Of a DNA stretch of 64,000 nt, positions 54,280-63,202 are shown piece after piece. This DNA comes from Thalassoglobus polymorphus (GTDB taxonomy: Bacteria; Planctomycetota; Planctomycetia; Planctomycetales; Planctomycetaceae), in assembly GCF_007744255.1 (NCBI RefSeq), contig NZ_CP036267.1:5964001-6028000 (forward strand). The letters run 5' to 3'. Under the pieces are notes generated by a model that did not search any database, was not told the DNA's origin, and saw only the letters and a list, made by a program, of their open reading frames with translations. The position numbers were made by a program, and so were the translations under genes. The stretch's first letter is position 1. Every line of letters starts with the position of its first letter.

Positions 54280-54338
54280 TAGGTTGAGGTTCTTAATGAG
54301 GTTCATCCCTCGTGCAGGTTCGAATCCTGTTTTGGGTA
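54280..54338 (+). pseudogene. tRNA-Leu 3' fragment
   Basis: Aligns with bases 28973-29030 of tRNA-Leu(GAG): TAGGTTGAGG (anticodon arm), then CGTGCAGGTTCGA and TCCTGT of the T-arm and TTTGGGTA at the end. The acceptor and D-arm halves are missing. AGGATTTGTCATGGCAA at 54163-54179 also recurs 61 bp upstream of the real tRNA (28884-28900), so it may be a decayed second copy of the gene rather than only an att site. Confidence 0.8.
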
Positions 54339-54364
54339 TCTATGCTTTTTGGGGCACATTTGAT

Positions 54365-54403
54365 AAAAGGACTCAGAGAAAATCTCTCTGAGTCCTTTTA
54401 TAT
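54365..54403 (+). terminator. Strong hairpin after tRNA fragment
   Basis: A perfect 15 bp stem (AAAAGGACTCAGAGA against TCTCTGAGTCCTTTT) with a five-base loop. It resembles the terminator after the intact tRNA-Leu (AAGGACT/AGTCCTT). Confidence 0.8.
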
Positions 54404-54513
54404 GAGACATTTCGAATTCGATTTTCGAAATGCTATTCGCGATCTGTCATTGAGAGTTCAGCCCATGAAGTTGTCATCGTAATTTTACGGGCCTGGCAAA
54501 CTTTGAGAATGCA

Positions 54514-55074
54514 TTAAGACTTCTCAGTTGCTGCTTGAGTATCTTCTTCGACTCCATTCGATTCGGTGGCGTGGGCGGCTGCGGCTGGTTTTGCGGGAGC
54601 CGGAGCGGGGCCGTGAGCGGAATACTTTTGAATCAGCACGACACCAACAACCACAAGCAGGAAGCCGATGAGTTGTCTGGGGTCGATATGCATTTTCCCC
54701 TGCTGAGCCTGAATCACCAATCCCGTAATGGCAGCGACCGATGTGGCACCGCCGAAGACGACAGGCATCACCAAGGAAGCATCTTTGGCCTGATACATTG
54801 CATAAGTGAGAGTCAAAGCACCGAAGGCTCCTAAAGATCCTGCGATGAAGCCCCACCAGCCAGCTTTAGCTGGGAAGCTGAAGCCGTCCCCAGAGAGCTG
54901 AACAGCAACTGCTCCTCCAAGGCATCCCCAGACCAGGTACGCAATGCCGATGAACACGTACGGTTTGAAAGGAGTTTGTCCTGGGATTCGTGATTTCCCC
55001 AGAGCTGGACCATACAGGCCCCAAAAAACTGCAGTTGCAACTGCAAACAGTAAGCCTAATGCTTTTGGCGACAT
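54514..55074 (-). CDS. EamA/DMT-like membrane protein
   Basis: 186 residues with five hydrophobic helices (LGLLFAVATAVFWGLYGPAL; YVFIGIAYLVWGCLGGAVAV; WWGFIAGSLGAFGALTLTYA; LVMPVVFGGATSVAAITGLV; LIGFLLVVVGVVLIQKYS), half the length of a full DMT transporter, and an Ala/Pro-rich C-terminal tail. Half-size EamA proteins may dimerise. Substrate unknown. It is on the same strand as pntB (176 bp downstream), but no functional link is visible. Confidence 0.78.
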   Translation of the reverse strand: MSPKALGLLFAVATAVFWGLYGPALGKSRIPGQTPFKPYVFIGIAYLVWGCLGGAVAVQLSGDGFSFPAKAGWWGFIAGSLGAFGALTLTYAMYQAKDASLVMPVVFGGATSVAAITGLVIQAQQGKMHIDPRQLIGFLLVVVGVVLIQKYSAHGPAPAPAKPAAAAHATESNGVEEDTQAATEKS

Positions 55075-55249
55075 GGAATACTCGCAGAGTCAAAAGGGAG
55101 GACAATAAGGTGGGAAAGTCGAGGAGACACAGAATCGTATGCTAGCAGTTTCATCGTTGACTGAAAGTGGACAACCCTATCGTTCCCTGAATTGAGCCTC
55201 CAGCGGAGGCTCAATGAGTGATCAACAACAAACCTGAAGCCCGAATCGC

Positions 55250-56626
55250 CTACCCTTCCTTGACGGCAGTGATGATATCGTTGACCGCTTGTTTGCCATC
55301 TGCGAAGAGCATAAGGGCGTTATCCGCCGAGAAGAGTGGGTTGGGAATCCCGGCGAAACCGGGACTGAGGCTTCGCTTGATGACGATACAAGTGCGAGCC
55401 TTGTCGGCGTTGATGATCGGCATGCCGGCGATGGGGCTGTTCGGGTTCGTGCGGGCATCGGGATTGACGGTATCGTTGGCGCCAATCACCAGGCAGATGT
55501 CAGTTTGTTCGATCTCAGAGTTGGTTTCGTCCATCTCTTTGAGTAAGTCGTACGGAATGTCCGCTTCAGCGAGCAGGACGTTCATGTGTCCGGGCATTCG
55601 TCCTGCAACAGGATGAATTCCGAAGGAGACTTCCATCCCCTTTTCGCGGAGCAGGTTGGTCAAATCGCGGACTGCGTGCTGAGCCTGAGCGACAGCCATT
55701 CCATATCCGGGAACGATTACCACTTTGCGGGCGACTTCCAGCAACATGGCAACTTCATCTGCGGATGTTGATTTAACGTTGGTGTAAACTTCATCCGCAG
55801 AGGGTCCATCCGATGCCGGTCCGAGGGAACCGAAGAGCACAGCTGGCAACGACCGGTTCATGGCATCGCACATCACCTTGGTGAGAATCAAACCTGATGC
55901 TCCAACAAGTGAGCCAGCGATGATGAGAATGGTGTTTCCAATCACGAACCCTGTCGCGGCGGCTGCCAAACCGGAGTAGGAGTTGAGCAAGGCGATCACA
56001 ACCGGCATGTCGGCCCCACCGATGGAAATTGTCAGCATGTAACCGAGCACTAGCGAGACCACCACGATTGTCCAGTACCAACCGGATGAGGGATTGTTGA
56101 CAATCACGATAATCAAGATTAGAAGCAACACCGCGAGGACCGCGTTGATGATCTGCTGTCCCGGAAGAGCTTTCAGTTTCTTGATAAAGTTCAATTCAGC
56201 CAGTTTCCCAAAGGCAACTAATGATCCCGTTAAGGTGACGGCACCAATAATCCCTGCAAGGGCTGTCGAAATAATGACATCGCTGGTCGGAACTCCGGTT
56301 CTTAACCAGAAGTCGCCACCCGCCACAAACATCGAGGCTGCACCGCCGAAACCGTTGAACAGCGCCACCATCTCCGGCATCTTTTCCATCTTGATCGTGA
56401 TGGCAAAATAGGCGCCGATTCCGCTCCCGATGAGAACGCCGACGATGATCCATACGAAGCTGACAACCTCAGCGGCTAGTAAAGTGGTAACGACGGCAAT
56501 GAGCATCCCCAAAGAGCCATACAGGTTGCCGCGCACAGCTGTTTTCGGACGCGTCATCCCTTTCAATCCGAGGATGAAAAAGATGGCCGAAACGAGATAG
56601 CTTAAGTTGATCCAAACAGGAGACAA
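55250..56626 (-). CDS. pntB: NAD(P) transhydrogenase subunit beta
   Basis: 458 residues. N-terminal half has eight or nine membrane helices of domain II; the C-terminal half is the NADP(H)-binding domain III, with VIVPGYGMAVAQAQHAVRDL, GIHPVAGRMPGHMNVLLAEA, DICLVIGANDTVNPDAR and CIVIKRSLSPGFAGIPNPLF. Together with the two alpha-subunit genes it forms the proton-translocating transhydrogenase that reduces NADP+ with NADH. Same strand and order as pntA2 and pntA1. Confidence 0.95.
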   Translation of the reverse strand: MSPVWINLSYLVSAIFFILGLKGMTRPKTAVRGNLYGSLGMLIAVVTTLLAAEVVSFVWIIVGVLIGSGIGAYFAITIKMEKMPEMVALFNGFGGAASMFVAGGDFWLRTGVPTSDVIISTALAGIIGAVTLTGSLVAFGKLAELNFIKKLKALPGQQIINAVLAVLLLILIIVIVNNPSSGWYWTIVVVSLVLGYMLTISIGGADMPVVIALLNSYSGLAAAATGFVIGNTILIIAGSLVGASGLILTKVMCDAMNRSLPAVLFGSLGPASDGPSADEVYTNVKSTSADEVAMLLEVARKVVIVPGYGMAVAQAQHAVRDLTNLLREKGMEVSFGIHPVAGRMPGHMNVLLAEADIPYDLLKEMDETNSEIEQTDICLVIGANDTVNPDARTNPNSPIAGMPIINADKARTCIVIKRSLSPGFAGIPNPLFSADNALMLFADGKQAVNDIITAVKEG

Positions 56627-56699
56627 AACTCAACTCCTTAGCGAGTAGACTTCAAAAATCATAAATGCGATCGAGATGGGAGAACACTTCGTGTTTCTT

Positions 56700-56782
56700 G
56701 TGTCCGTGAAGAACGCTTCTCATGTGACAAATCGCTCATCTCCACGAGACTGTTCGTATTCATCTTTTTCAAAACTGCACTA
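56700..56782 (+). repeat. Dispersed repeat family 3, copy b
   Basis: GTTTCTTGTGTCCGT, CCACGAGACTGTTCG and CATCTTTTTCAAAACTGC are shared with 21300-21388. It lies between pntB and pntA2. Confidence 0.7.
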
Positions 56783-56799
56783 GCGTTCCAGAAACTTGT

Positions 56800-57168
56800 T
56801 TAACGTTTGAATTTTTGCAGCATTCGATGCGTGACCAGGAACCCGCCAACCACATTCACTGTTGCCATGACCACCGCGAGAAATCCGAGAAAGGCAGCGA
56901 GTCCGCCAGCTCCGTTTCCTGCGACAAGAATAGCTCCCACGAGTGTAATCCCGGAGATCGCGTTCGATCCGGACATCAATGGGGTGTGCAATGTCGGCGG
57001 AATTTTGCTGATCAGCTCGATGCCAAGAAAGACTGCGAGCATGAAAATTGTGAGACCAATCACCAAGGGAAGTGATTGAGTTTGGGCGATCACATCGACA
57101 ACTTGCTCTGTGGCTTGTTCGATGGTCGTCTCTTCTAGGGCAAGCAGGGTCATCATGGAACGATCCAT
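56800..57168 (-). CDS. NAD(P) transhydrogenase subunit alpha part 2
   Basis: 122 residues, ATG at 57168. Three to four membrane helices (LVIGLTIFMLAVFLGIELIS; GITLVGAILVAGNGAGGLAA; LGFLAVVMATVNVVGGFLVT) form the membrane part of the alpha subunit. In three-gene operons this is PntAB/PntA2. Between pntA1 and pntB with gaps of 57 and 173 bp; the second gap holds a family-3 repeat. Confidence 0.92.
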   Translation of the reverse strand: MDRSMMTLLALEETTIEQATEQVVDVIAQTQSLPLVIGLTIFMLAVFLGIELISKIPPTLHTPLMSGSNAISGITLVGAILVAGNGAGGLAAFLGFLAVVMATVNVVGGFLVTHRMLQKFKR

Positions 57169-57225
57169 TTTCCTGAATTGTTTCGAACGAAAATTGCTTT
57201 GTAAAACTAAAAACGACGTGATGAA

Positions 57226-58551
57226 TTACTGAAGTTTGTATGTGTCACCGTCATCTGAAGAAGAGTCTTCAGTGGCATCGCTTGAGCTTTCCGGTGGTGT
57301 TTCTTCGGCACTTTGATTGTCAGCTGAAGCTTCTGCTGGAGTCGATGCAGGAGCCGGTTCCGCAACAGCGGGTGTCTCTGCGTTTGCAGTCGATTCCACC
57401 AGTTCCGGCAAGTTAGCAAGCTGACGGCACAAGGGGTGTCGGAGCTCACCTTGATGTGTGACCAGTGTTCCTGCCAGAACCTCATCAGTTAAATCGAGAT
57501 TGACCTGACCATCTTTGATTAATGACTTCAAGAATGTTGTCACGTTGTTCGAGTACATCTGGCTTGCGTGCCGAGGAATCTCTGACGGGATATTGAGTGG
57601 TCCCAGGATCACGACATCATGAACCTCGACTTCTTCACCTGCTTTGGTCAGCTCGCAGTTTCCTCCCCGCTCAGCTGCAAGATCGACAATTACGCCGCCA
57701 GCTGGCATCGCCTGGACCATTTCTTCAGTTACCAGAATCGGTGCTTTCTTGCCGGGAATGGCTGCGGTGGTGATGACAACATCGCTTTCAGCGATCACTT
57801 CCAACATCAATTCTCGTTGCTTGCGATAGAATTCTTCATCCATCTCGCGAGCATAGCCACCTTGACCTTCTGCGGTGCCAAGGTCCATCTCGACAAACTT
57901 TGCGCCGAGGCTTTCAACCTGTTCTTTCACAGCAGGACGCACATCGTAGGCCATCACGACAGCTCCCAGCCGCTTCGCAGTGGCGATCGCCTGTAAGCCT
58001 GCGACGCCAGCGCCCAGAATGAAAACTCGCGCGGGAGTCAGCGTTCCCGCTGCGGTCATCATCATCGGGAACATTTGCGGTGAATGACTTGCTGCGAGGA
58101 GAACAGCTTTGTAACCCGCGATGGTTGCCATCGACGAAAGGACATCCATGCTTTGAGCACGTGTGATACGCGGGACCAGTTCCAGAGAAAAGATGTCAGC
58201 TTTCTTCGCTGCAAGTTCGAGCATCTTTTGTGGATCAGAAAGTGGATCGCACTGGGCAATCAAAATTTGATTCTCTTTGAGCAGAGCCAAGTCGCTCTGT
58301 CCCGCTTCGGGATTAGCGACTGCAGCGCGGACCTGAAGGAGAATATCCGAACTTTGAATCAAATCTGTGCGATCCGTAACGATGGTCGCTCCGGCGTCAA
58401 TGTACGATTGATCCAGAAACCCGGAAGCTTCGCCAGCGCGAGCTTCCACGCGAACTTCCGCACCTAGTTTCTTCAATGCTGAAACAGATGCAGGGACAAG
58501 AGCAACACGACGTTCGCCCTTAAAATTTTCTTTGGTCACGCCAATAATCAC
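57226..58551 (-). CDS. NAD(P) transhydrogenase subunit alpha part 1
   Basis: 441 residues when started at the GTG at 58551, giving MIIGVTKENFKGERRVALVP, the usual start, with AGGATG upstream. A frame from 58596 would add 15 residues. Residues 1-375 form the NAD(H)-binding domain I related to alanine dehydrogenase: ARVFILGAGVAGLQAIATAK, VVMAYDVRPAVKEQVESLGA and VDLAAERGGNCELTK. The last 65 residues are a long acidic, Ala/Pro/Ser-rich tail, probably disordered, not usual for the family. Forms the transhydrogenase with the two following genes. Confidence 0.92.
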   Translation of the reverse strand: MIIGVTKENFKGERRVALVPASVSALKKLGAEVRVEARAGEASGFLDQSYIDAGATIVTDRTDLIQSSDILLQVRAAVANPEAGQSDLALLKENQILIAQCDPLSDPQKMLELAAKKADIFSLELVPRITRAQSMDVLSSMATIAGYKAVLLAASHSPQMFPMMMTAAGTLTPARVFILGAGVAGLQAIATAKRLGAVVMAYDVRPAVKEQVESLGAKFVEMDLGTAEGQGGYAREMDEEFYRKQRELMLEVIAESDVVITTAAIPGKKAPILVTEEMVQAMPAGGVIVDLAAERGGNCELTKAGEEVEVHDVVILGPLNIPSEIPRHASQMYSNNVTTFLKSLIKDGQVNLDLTDEVLAGTLVTHQGELRHPLCRQLANLPELVESTANAETPAVAEPAPASTPAEASADNQSAEETPPESSSDATEDSSSDDGDTYKLQ

Positions 58552-58596
58552 GATGCAGACATCCTGTAGCCAATATGCGAGACGAGCAATAATCAA

Positions 58597-59060
58597 AATC
58601 GCATGTTAACGATGCGATTCCCGAACAGGTAGTGAATACGCCCCGTTGAATTGCACGCATCTACAAACTGCGATCCATGTGGCTCCCAGCTTGACTCGCT
58701 CCTCTATCTTAATCCTGCAAGGACCAGAGGATTTTGATCAAAAACGTTTGTCGGGAGCGGTTTGCGATACCGCGTGCCTGTGTCGAACGCGATTCGCCAG
58801 TAAAATGACTTCTCATTATGAGGCAGGACGCGAACACTTACGTGTAAAATGTTATAAGAGTAAGTCGCACAACATCGAGACCTGTTTCCAACAGGGGTTC
58901 GTTGTTAGACGAATCGTGGACAAATCGTGGGCGAGCTGATCGATTCTTGAAAATGGTGGCGACACCGCAGTTGATCAGTCGGCCGACGTTCGCGTTTGTG
59001 GTCGTGGTGATTTACGATTGAGCCAAGAACCTCTGTCCCTGCACCTTGGAGTGAGCTCTG
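58597..59060. other. Intergenic region between divergent pntA1 and dehydrogenase
   Basis: 464 bp. Short frames show no domain or ribosome site; no repeat family member or clear RNA was seen. It must hold both promoters. Confidence 0.45.
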
Positions 59061-60938
59061 ATGAGAAGTCGATTCAGATCAATTCGATTGATCATTCCGT
59101 TGTTCTTATTCGGAACATCGTTCGCCGATCAACCTGCCGGGAAAAACTGGATCAGTGTCGGCGGAGACCGGGGAGGTCAGCGATATTCCGAGTTGACTCA
59201 AATCAATCGGACGAATGTCTCCAAGCTCAAGGTCGCCTGGACATTTCATACGGGTGAGCTTGATCGCAAGCCGCAAAAGACAATTGAATGCACTCCGATC
59301 GTGATCGATGGGACGATGTACATCACGACGGGGTATCTTCGTGTCGTGGCACTCAATGCAGCGACCGGCGAAGTGTTGTGGAGTTTCGATCCGTTCGAGA
59401 AGCATGAAGCTGCCGGCCCATTGGCATCGGGGGGTGTCAATCGAGGCCTCGCCTATTGGAGTGACGAAAAACCAGACGGCAAACGCCGAATCATTCATGG
59501 AACATCCGATGGCCGACTGTTTTCACTCGATGCAAAAACGGGTCAGCTGGACGCAAGCTTCGGCAAGGAGGGCGTGAAGGATTTAAGAGAAGACTTGCAG
59601 CGAGATATCGCCAATCTCGGCTACGGCCCGACATCGGCTCCAGCGATCTGCGGAAACAATATCATCATCGGAGTTTCAAACGGGGAAGGGCCGGGCGATG
59701 CCGCACCTGGGGACATTCGAGCATTCGATGTCCAGACAGGGAAGCAGGTCTGGCGGTTTCACACAGTTCCTCGCCCGGGGGAATTCGGCAACGATACCTG
59801 GGCGCCGGATTCCTGGAAGAATCGTGGTGGCGCAAACGCGTGGGGCGGTGTCAGCGTGGACGTCGACAGGAATCTCGTTTTTGCAGGACTGGGCTCAGCT
59901 GCCTTTGACTTCTATGGCGGAGACCGTCACGGCAACAACCTGTTCGCAAACTGTACGATTGCATTGGATGCAACAACCGGAGAACGCCGGTGGCACTTCC
60001 AGACGCTCAGGCACGACCTGTGGGACCACGACTTACCGGTTTATCCGAATCTTGTCACCGTGCAGCGCGATGGAAAAGAGGTCGCAGCTGTCGCTCAGGT
60101 GACGAAGACAGGTTTCGTTTACCTGTTCGATCGTGAAACGGGTGAGCCGCTCTTTGAGATTGAAGAGAAATCGTTTTCTGCATCGGATGTCCCAGGGGAG
60201 TTGGCTGCGGTCACTCAACCGATTCCGACAAAACCTCCGCCGTTCTCTGTTCAACATTTCGATGAATCCAACGTGACGGATATCGCTCCGGCGAATCAGG
60301 AATACGTCTTGAACGAACTGAAGAAAATTCGTAGCGGGGCGGCCTTCAATCCGCCAAGCTTGCAGGGAACGGTTGTTATTCCTGGTTACCATGGTGGAGC
60401 GAACTGGTCCGGAGCTTCCTTTGATCCAACGACTGCAACTCTGTATGTCAACTCGAACAACATTCCGAATGTCATCACTTTGGTCGAAGCGGGAGCTGAT
60501 GCCAAACATCGCTACAAGCATCAAGGATACATTCAGCTTCGAGATCAGGAAGGCTATCCGGCAATCAAGCCACCTTGGGGAGTGTTGACAGCAATCAACC
60601 TGAATACCGGATCGTTCATCTGGCAAGTTCCATTGGGAGAATATAAGGAATTGACAGAGCGAGGAGTCCCTCAAACCGGCACAGAAACTTTCGGGGGAAC
60701 CATCGTGACCGCTGGCGGGTTGGTCTTCATTGCCGGAACCAAGGATGAGAAGTTTCGAGCTTTCGACAAAACGACCGGAAAAGTTCTATGGGAACATCAA
60801 CTCGCTGCGGGTGGATATGCGACGCCATCCACTTACGAAGTTGATGGACAGCAGTATGTCGTGATTGCTGCAGGCGGTGCAGGGAAATTGCGGACCAAAG
60901 CAGGCGATGCATTCGTTGTGTTCGCATTGCCCAAGTAG
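59061..60938 (+). CDS. PQQ-dependent dehydrogenase (quinoprotein)
   Basis: 625 residues with a signal peptide (IRLIIPLFLFGTSFADQ). The eight-bladed beta-propeller is shown by repeated blade ends of the W-motif type: VVALNAATGEVLWSFDPF, SLDAKTGQLDASFGKEG, AFDVQTGKQVWRFHTVP, ALDATTGERRWHFQTLRHDL, AINLNTGSFIWQVPLGEY, AFDKTTGKVLWEHQLAAGG. The ending LRTKAGDAFVVFALPK and the motif HDLWDHDLPVYPNL match the glucose/sorbosone-type quinoprotein group. It oxidises sugars or alcohols in the periplasm using PQQ, passing electrons to the respiratory chain. Substrate is not certain. No cytochrome gene is fused. Confidence 0.88.
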   Translation: MRSRFRSIRLIIPLFLFGTSFADQPAGKNWISVGGDRGGQRYSELTQINRTNVSKLKVAWTFHTGELDRKPQKTIECTPIVIDGTMYITTGYLRVVALNAATGEVLWSFDPFEKHEAAGPLASGGVNRGLAYWSDEKPDGKRRIIHGTSDGRLFSLDAKTGQLDASFGKEGVKDLREDLQRDIANLGYGPTSAPAICGNNIIIGVSNGEGPGDAAPGDIRAFDVQTGKQVWRFHTVPRPGEFGNDTWAPDSWKNRGGANAWGGVSVDVDRNLVFAGLGSAAFDFYGGDRHGNNLFANCTIALDATTGERRWHFQTLRHDLWDHDLPVYPNLVTVQRDGKEVAAVAQVTKTGFVYLFDRETGEPLFEIEEKSFSASDVPGELAAVTQPIPTKPPPFSVQHFDESNVTDIAPANQEYVLNELKKIRSGAAFNPPSLQGTVVIPGYHGGANWSGASFDPTTATLYVNSNNIPNVITLVEAGADAKHRYKHQGYIQLRDQEGYPAIKPPWGVLTAINLNTGSFIWQVPLGEYKELTERGVPQTGTETFGGTIVTAGGLVFIAGTKDEKFRAFDKTTGKVLWEHQLAAGGYATPSTYEVDGQQYVVIAAGGAGKLRTKAGDAFVVFALPK

Positions 60939-61007
60939 GTATCGTTACAGGGTATTGTTATAGGGAGCACCACCACGGAGGGACTGAGATTCGGAGAAAG
61001 AAATTGA

Positions 61008-61050
61008 CGACAGCAAACTGCTCTACGGTTTGCCCGTGAAGAAGAGGCTT
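61008..61050 (-). repeat. Partial family 2 remnant
   Basis: AGCAAACTGCTCTACGGTTT followed by GCCCGTGAAGAAGAGG resembles the reversed right end of family 2, with changes. Weak. Confidence 0.35.
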
Positions 61051-61111
61051 GTCAATGTAACGGTGCCTACTCATGAGGCCCTTCAAAGAAACATGACATA
61101 TCGGACAACAG

Positions 61112-62701
61112 ATGATCCATCGATTCGCTGCTCTTTGTATTTGTGTTGTACTGACCTTTGTGTCCTCTTCAGCTATTGCCAAGCCGCCGAATTTTTTGGT
61201 GATCATGGTCGATGACCTCGGCTATTCCGATCTCGGTTGTTACGGTAGTGAGATCGACACTCCGAATCTTGACTCACTGGCGATGAACGGGCTTCGGTTC
61301 ACTCAGTTCTACAACACCGCACGATGTTGGCCATCGCGTGCGGCTCTGTTGACTGGATACTACGCACAGCAGGTCCGGCGTGATGCTTTCCCCGGATTAC
61401 CCGAAGGCAAGCGTGGAGATCGTCCTGAATGGGCGCGGTTACTTCCAGAAGTTCTCAGTCAGGCAGGGTATCGATCGTACCATTCCGGGAAGTGGCATCT
61501 CGACGGCAAGCCCATCGAAACAGGTTTCCATCGTTCGTACCTGCTGCGTGATCAGGGGCGATTCTTCAACCCACACGTTCACTGGCTCGACGATGAACGA
61601 CTCCCCGCGATTAAAAAAGGGACCAGCTATTACGGGACCACTGTCATCGCGGATCACGCAGTCCGATGTTTACAGGAACATGCAGGAAGTCAGTCAGAGA
61701 AGCCGTTTTTCCATTACCTCGCCTTCACTGCTCCGCACTTTCCCTTGCATGCTCTGCCGCAGGACATCGCCAAGTATAAAGATCGGTATCACCAAGGCTG
61801 GGACAAAGTCAGAGAAGAACGCTGGCAGCGAATCAAGGAGATGGGACTTGTCTCGGCCGACCTCTCCGCAGTCGAAGAAGAGATTGGCCCGCCGTACCAC
61901 TTTCCGGATCATTTAAAGATTCTGGGTGATGGCGAAGTGAACCGACCTGTCCCATGGGACTCTCTCACGCCTGAACAGAAAAAATTCCAAGCAGATAAAA
62001 TGGCACTTCACGCAGCCATGATCGACCGCGTCGATCAAGAGATCGGTCGCGTTCTCAAGCAGCTGAAAAAGATGAAAGCGTTTGAAGAGACGTTGATCCT
62101 GTTTCTCTCCGACAATGGAGCCAGCGCCGAAATTATGGTCCGTTCGGATGGGCACGATCCCGCAGCAACGCCGGGCTCAGCGGATTCGTATTTGTGCCTG
62201 GGGCCAGGCTGGTCAACCGTCTGCAACACACCGTTCCGGCGGCATAAAACATGGACACACGAAGGGGGCTGCGCCACCCCATTCATCGCACACTGGCCCA
62301 ACGTTATCAAGGACAAAGGATCACTTCGTAAAACTCCCGCACACATTATTGATATCGCTCCCACATTGATCGAACTGGCAAAGACAGAGCGTTTCAAAGA
62401 ATGGAAGGGAAAACCGGTTCCAGTACCACCGGGAAAAAGTCTGACAAGCCTGTTCCAGCAAGACGCTGCAGCCCACGACCGAACATTATGGTGGTCGCAC
62501 GAAGCAAACCACGCTATTCGAAAAGGCGACTGGAAAGCAGTGGTCTCTGGGGATGATGCAGAATGGGAACTCTACAACCTCGAAACTGACCGAACGGAAA
62601 CATCGAACATTGCCTCAGCGAATCCTGACAAACTGGACGAACTGAAGCAGGAATGGACCAGTCTGCGGGACAAATTTTATCGGATCGCAACAGGAAAGTA
62701 G
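61112..62701 (+). CDS. Secreted arylsulfatase 2
   Basis: 529 residues. Signal peptide FAALCICVVLTFVSSSAIAK, then FLVIMVDDLGYSDLGCYGSE with the metal-binding Asp pair. The signature CWPSR (72-76; Cys72 becomes formylglycine) is followed by AALLTGYYAQQV. GKWHL at about 130 and LSDNGA at about 330 complete the fold. It differs from the CTPTR enzyme at 2160, so the two are not a recent duplicate. Probably cleaves sulfate from polysaccharide. Situated after the PQQ dehydrogenase with no sulfatase-activating gene. Confidence 0.93.
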   Translation: MIHRFAALCICVVLTFVSSSAIAKPPNFLVIMVDDLGYSDLGCYGSEIDTPNLDSLAMNGLRFTQFYNTARCWPSRAALLTGYYAQQVRRDAFPGLPEGKRGDRPEWARLLPEVLSQAGYRSYHSGKWHLDGKPIETGFHRSYLLRDQGRFFNPHVHWLDDERLPAIKKGTSYYGTTVIADHAVRCLQEHAGSQSEKPFFHYLAFTAPHFPLHALPQDIAKYKDRYHQGWDKVREERWQRIKEMGLVSADLSAVEEEIGPPYHFPDHLKILGDGEVNRPVPWDSLTPEQKKFQADKMALHAAMIDRVDQEIGRVLKQLKKMKAFEETLILFLSDNGASAEIMVRSDGHDPAATPGSADSYLCLGPGWSTVCNTPFRRHKTWTHEGGCATPFIAHWPNVIKDKGSLRKTPAHIIDIAPTLIELAKTERFKEWKGKPVPVPPGKSLTSLFQQDAAAHDRTLWWSHEANHAIRKGDWKAVVSGDDAEWELYNLETDRTETSNIASANPDKLDELKQEWTSLRDKFYRIATGK

Positions 62702-63202
62702 CGGATCGCTGAAGTTGAGCAGTCTATGAAGCCATGAAAGTCTCCTTTCACGGGCTCGAAAAGCATGAAAATGCTTCTGCGATGACCTCGGATGGTAATT
62801 TTGTTGAGATTTTACCGCCCACCCACGTCAGACATTTCGCCTTAGAATATGGGGCTCTGAGAAAAAGCAGTCATATTCCCTGAAGTCATGTCGCTGATTT
62901 GGAGTCGGGTTGGAATTTCTGGTGAAAATTCAACTATGTTATTGAGGCAAGATTATTGAGATAAGCAAGGCTTTTCAGAAGAGTTTCCAAAGTCGACCTG
63001 TGTGAGTTGGCCTGAGAGGTTCATTCGCAAAGTTTCGACTGGGCAATCTAGAATTTTACGTCAATTACATTCTATGAAACCTGTGACAACGTCAGTTCTT
63101 CAGGAAGAGGTGCTGTAAAATTTAAGTACTGAGGTTCATCAGTTTGCGGCATCAGCTTTGCCGGGAATCTGTCGACAAGATCAATGTGGCAAGGCCAATG
63201 TC
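62702..63202. other. Intergenic region upstream of kinase gene
   Basis: 501 bp without a supported gene. AT-rich near 62930-62970; no repeat family member, hairpin or RNA recognised. Confidence 0.4.
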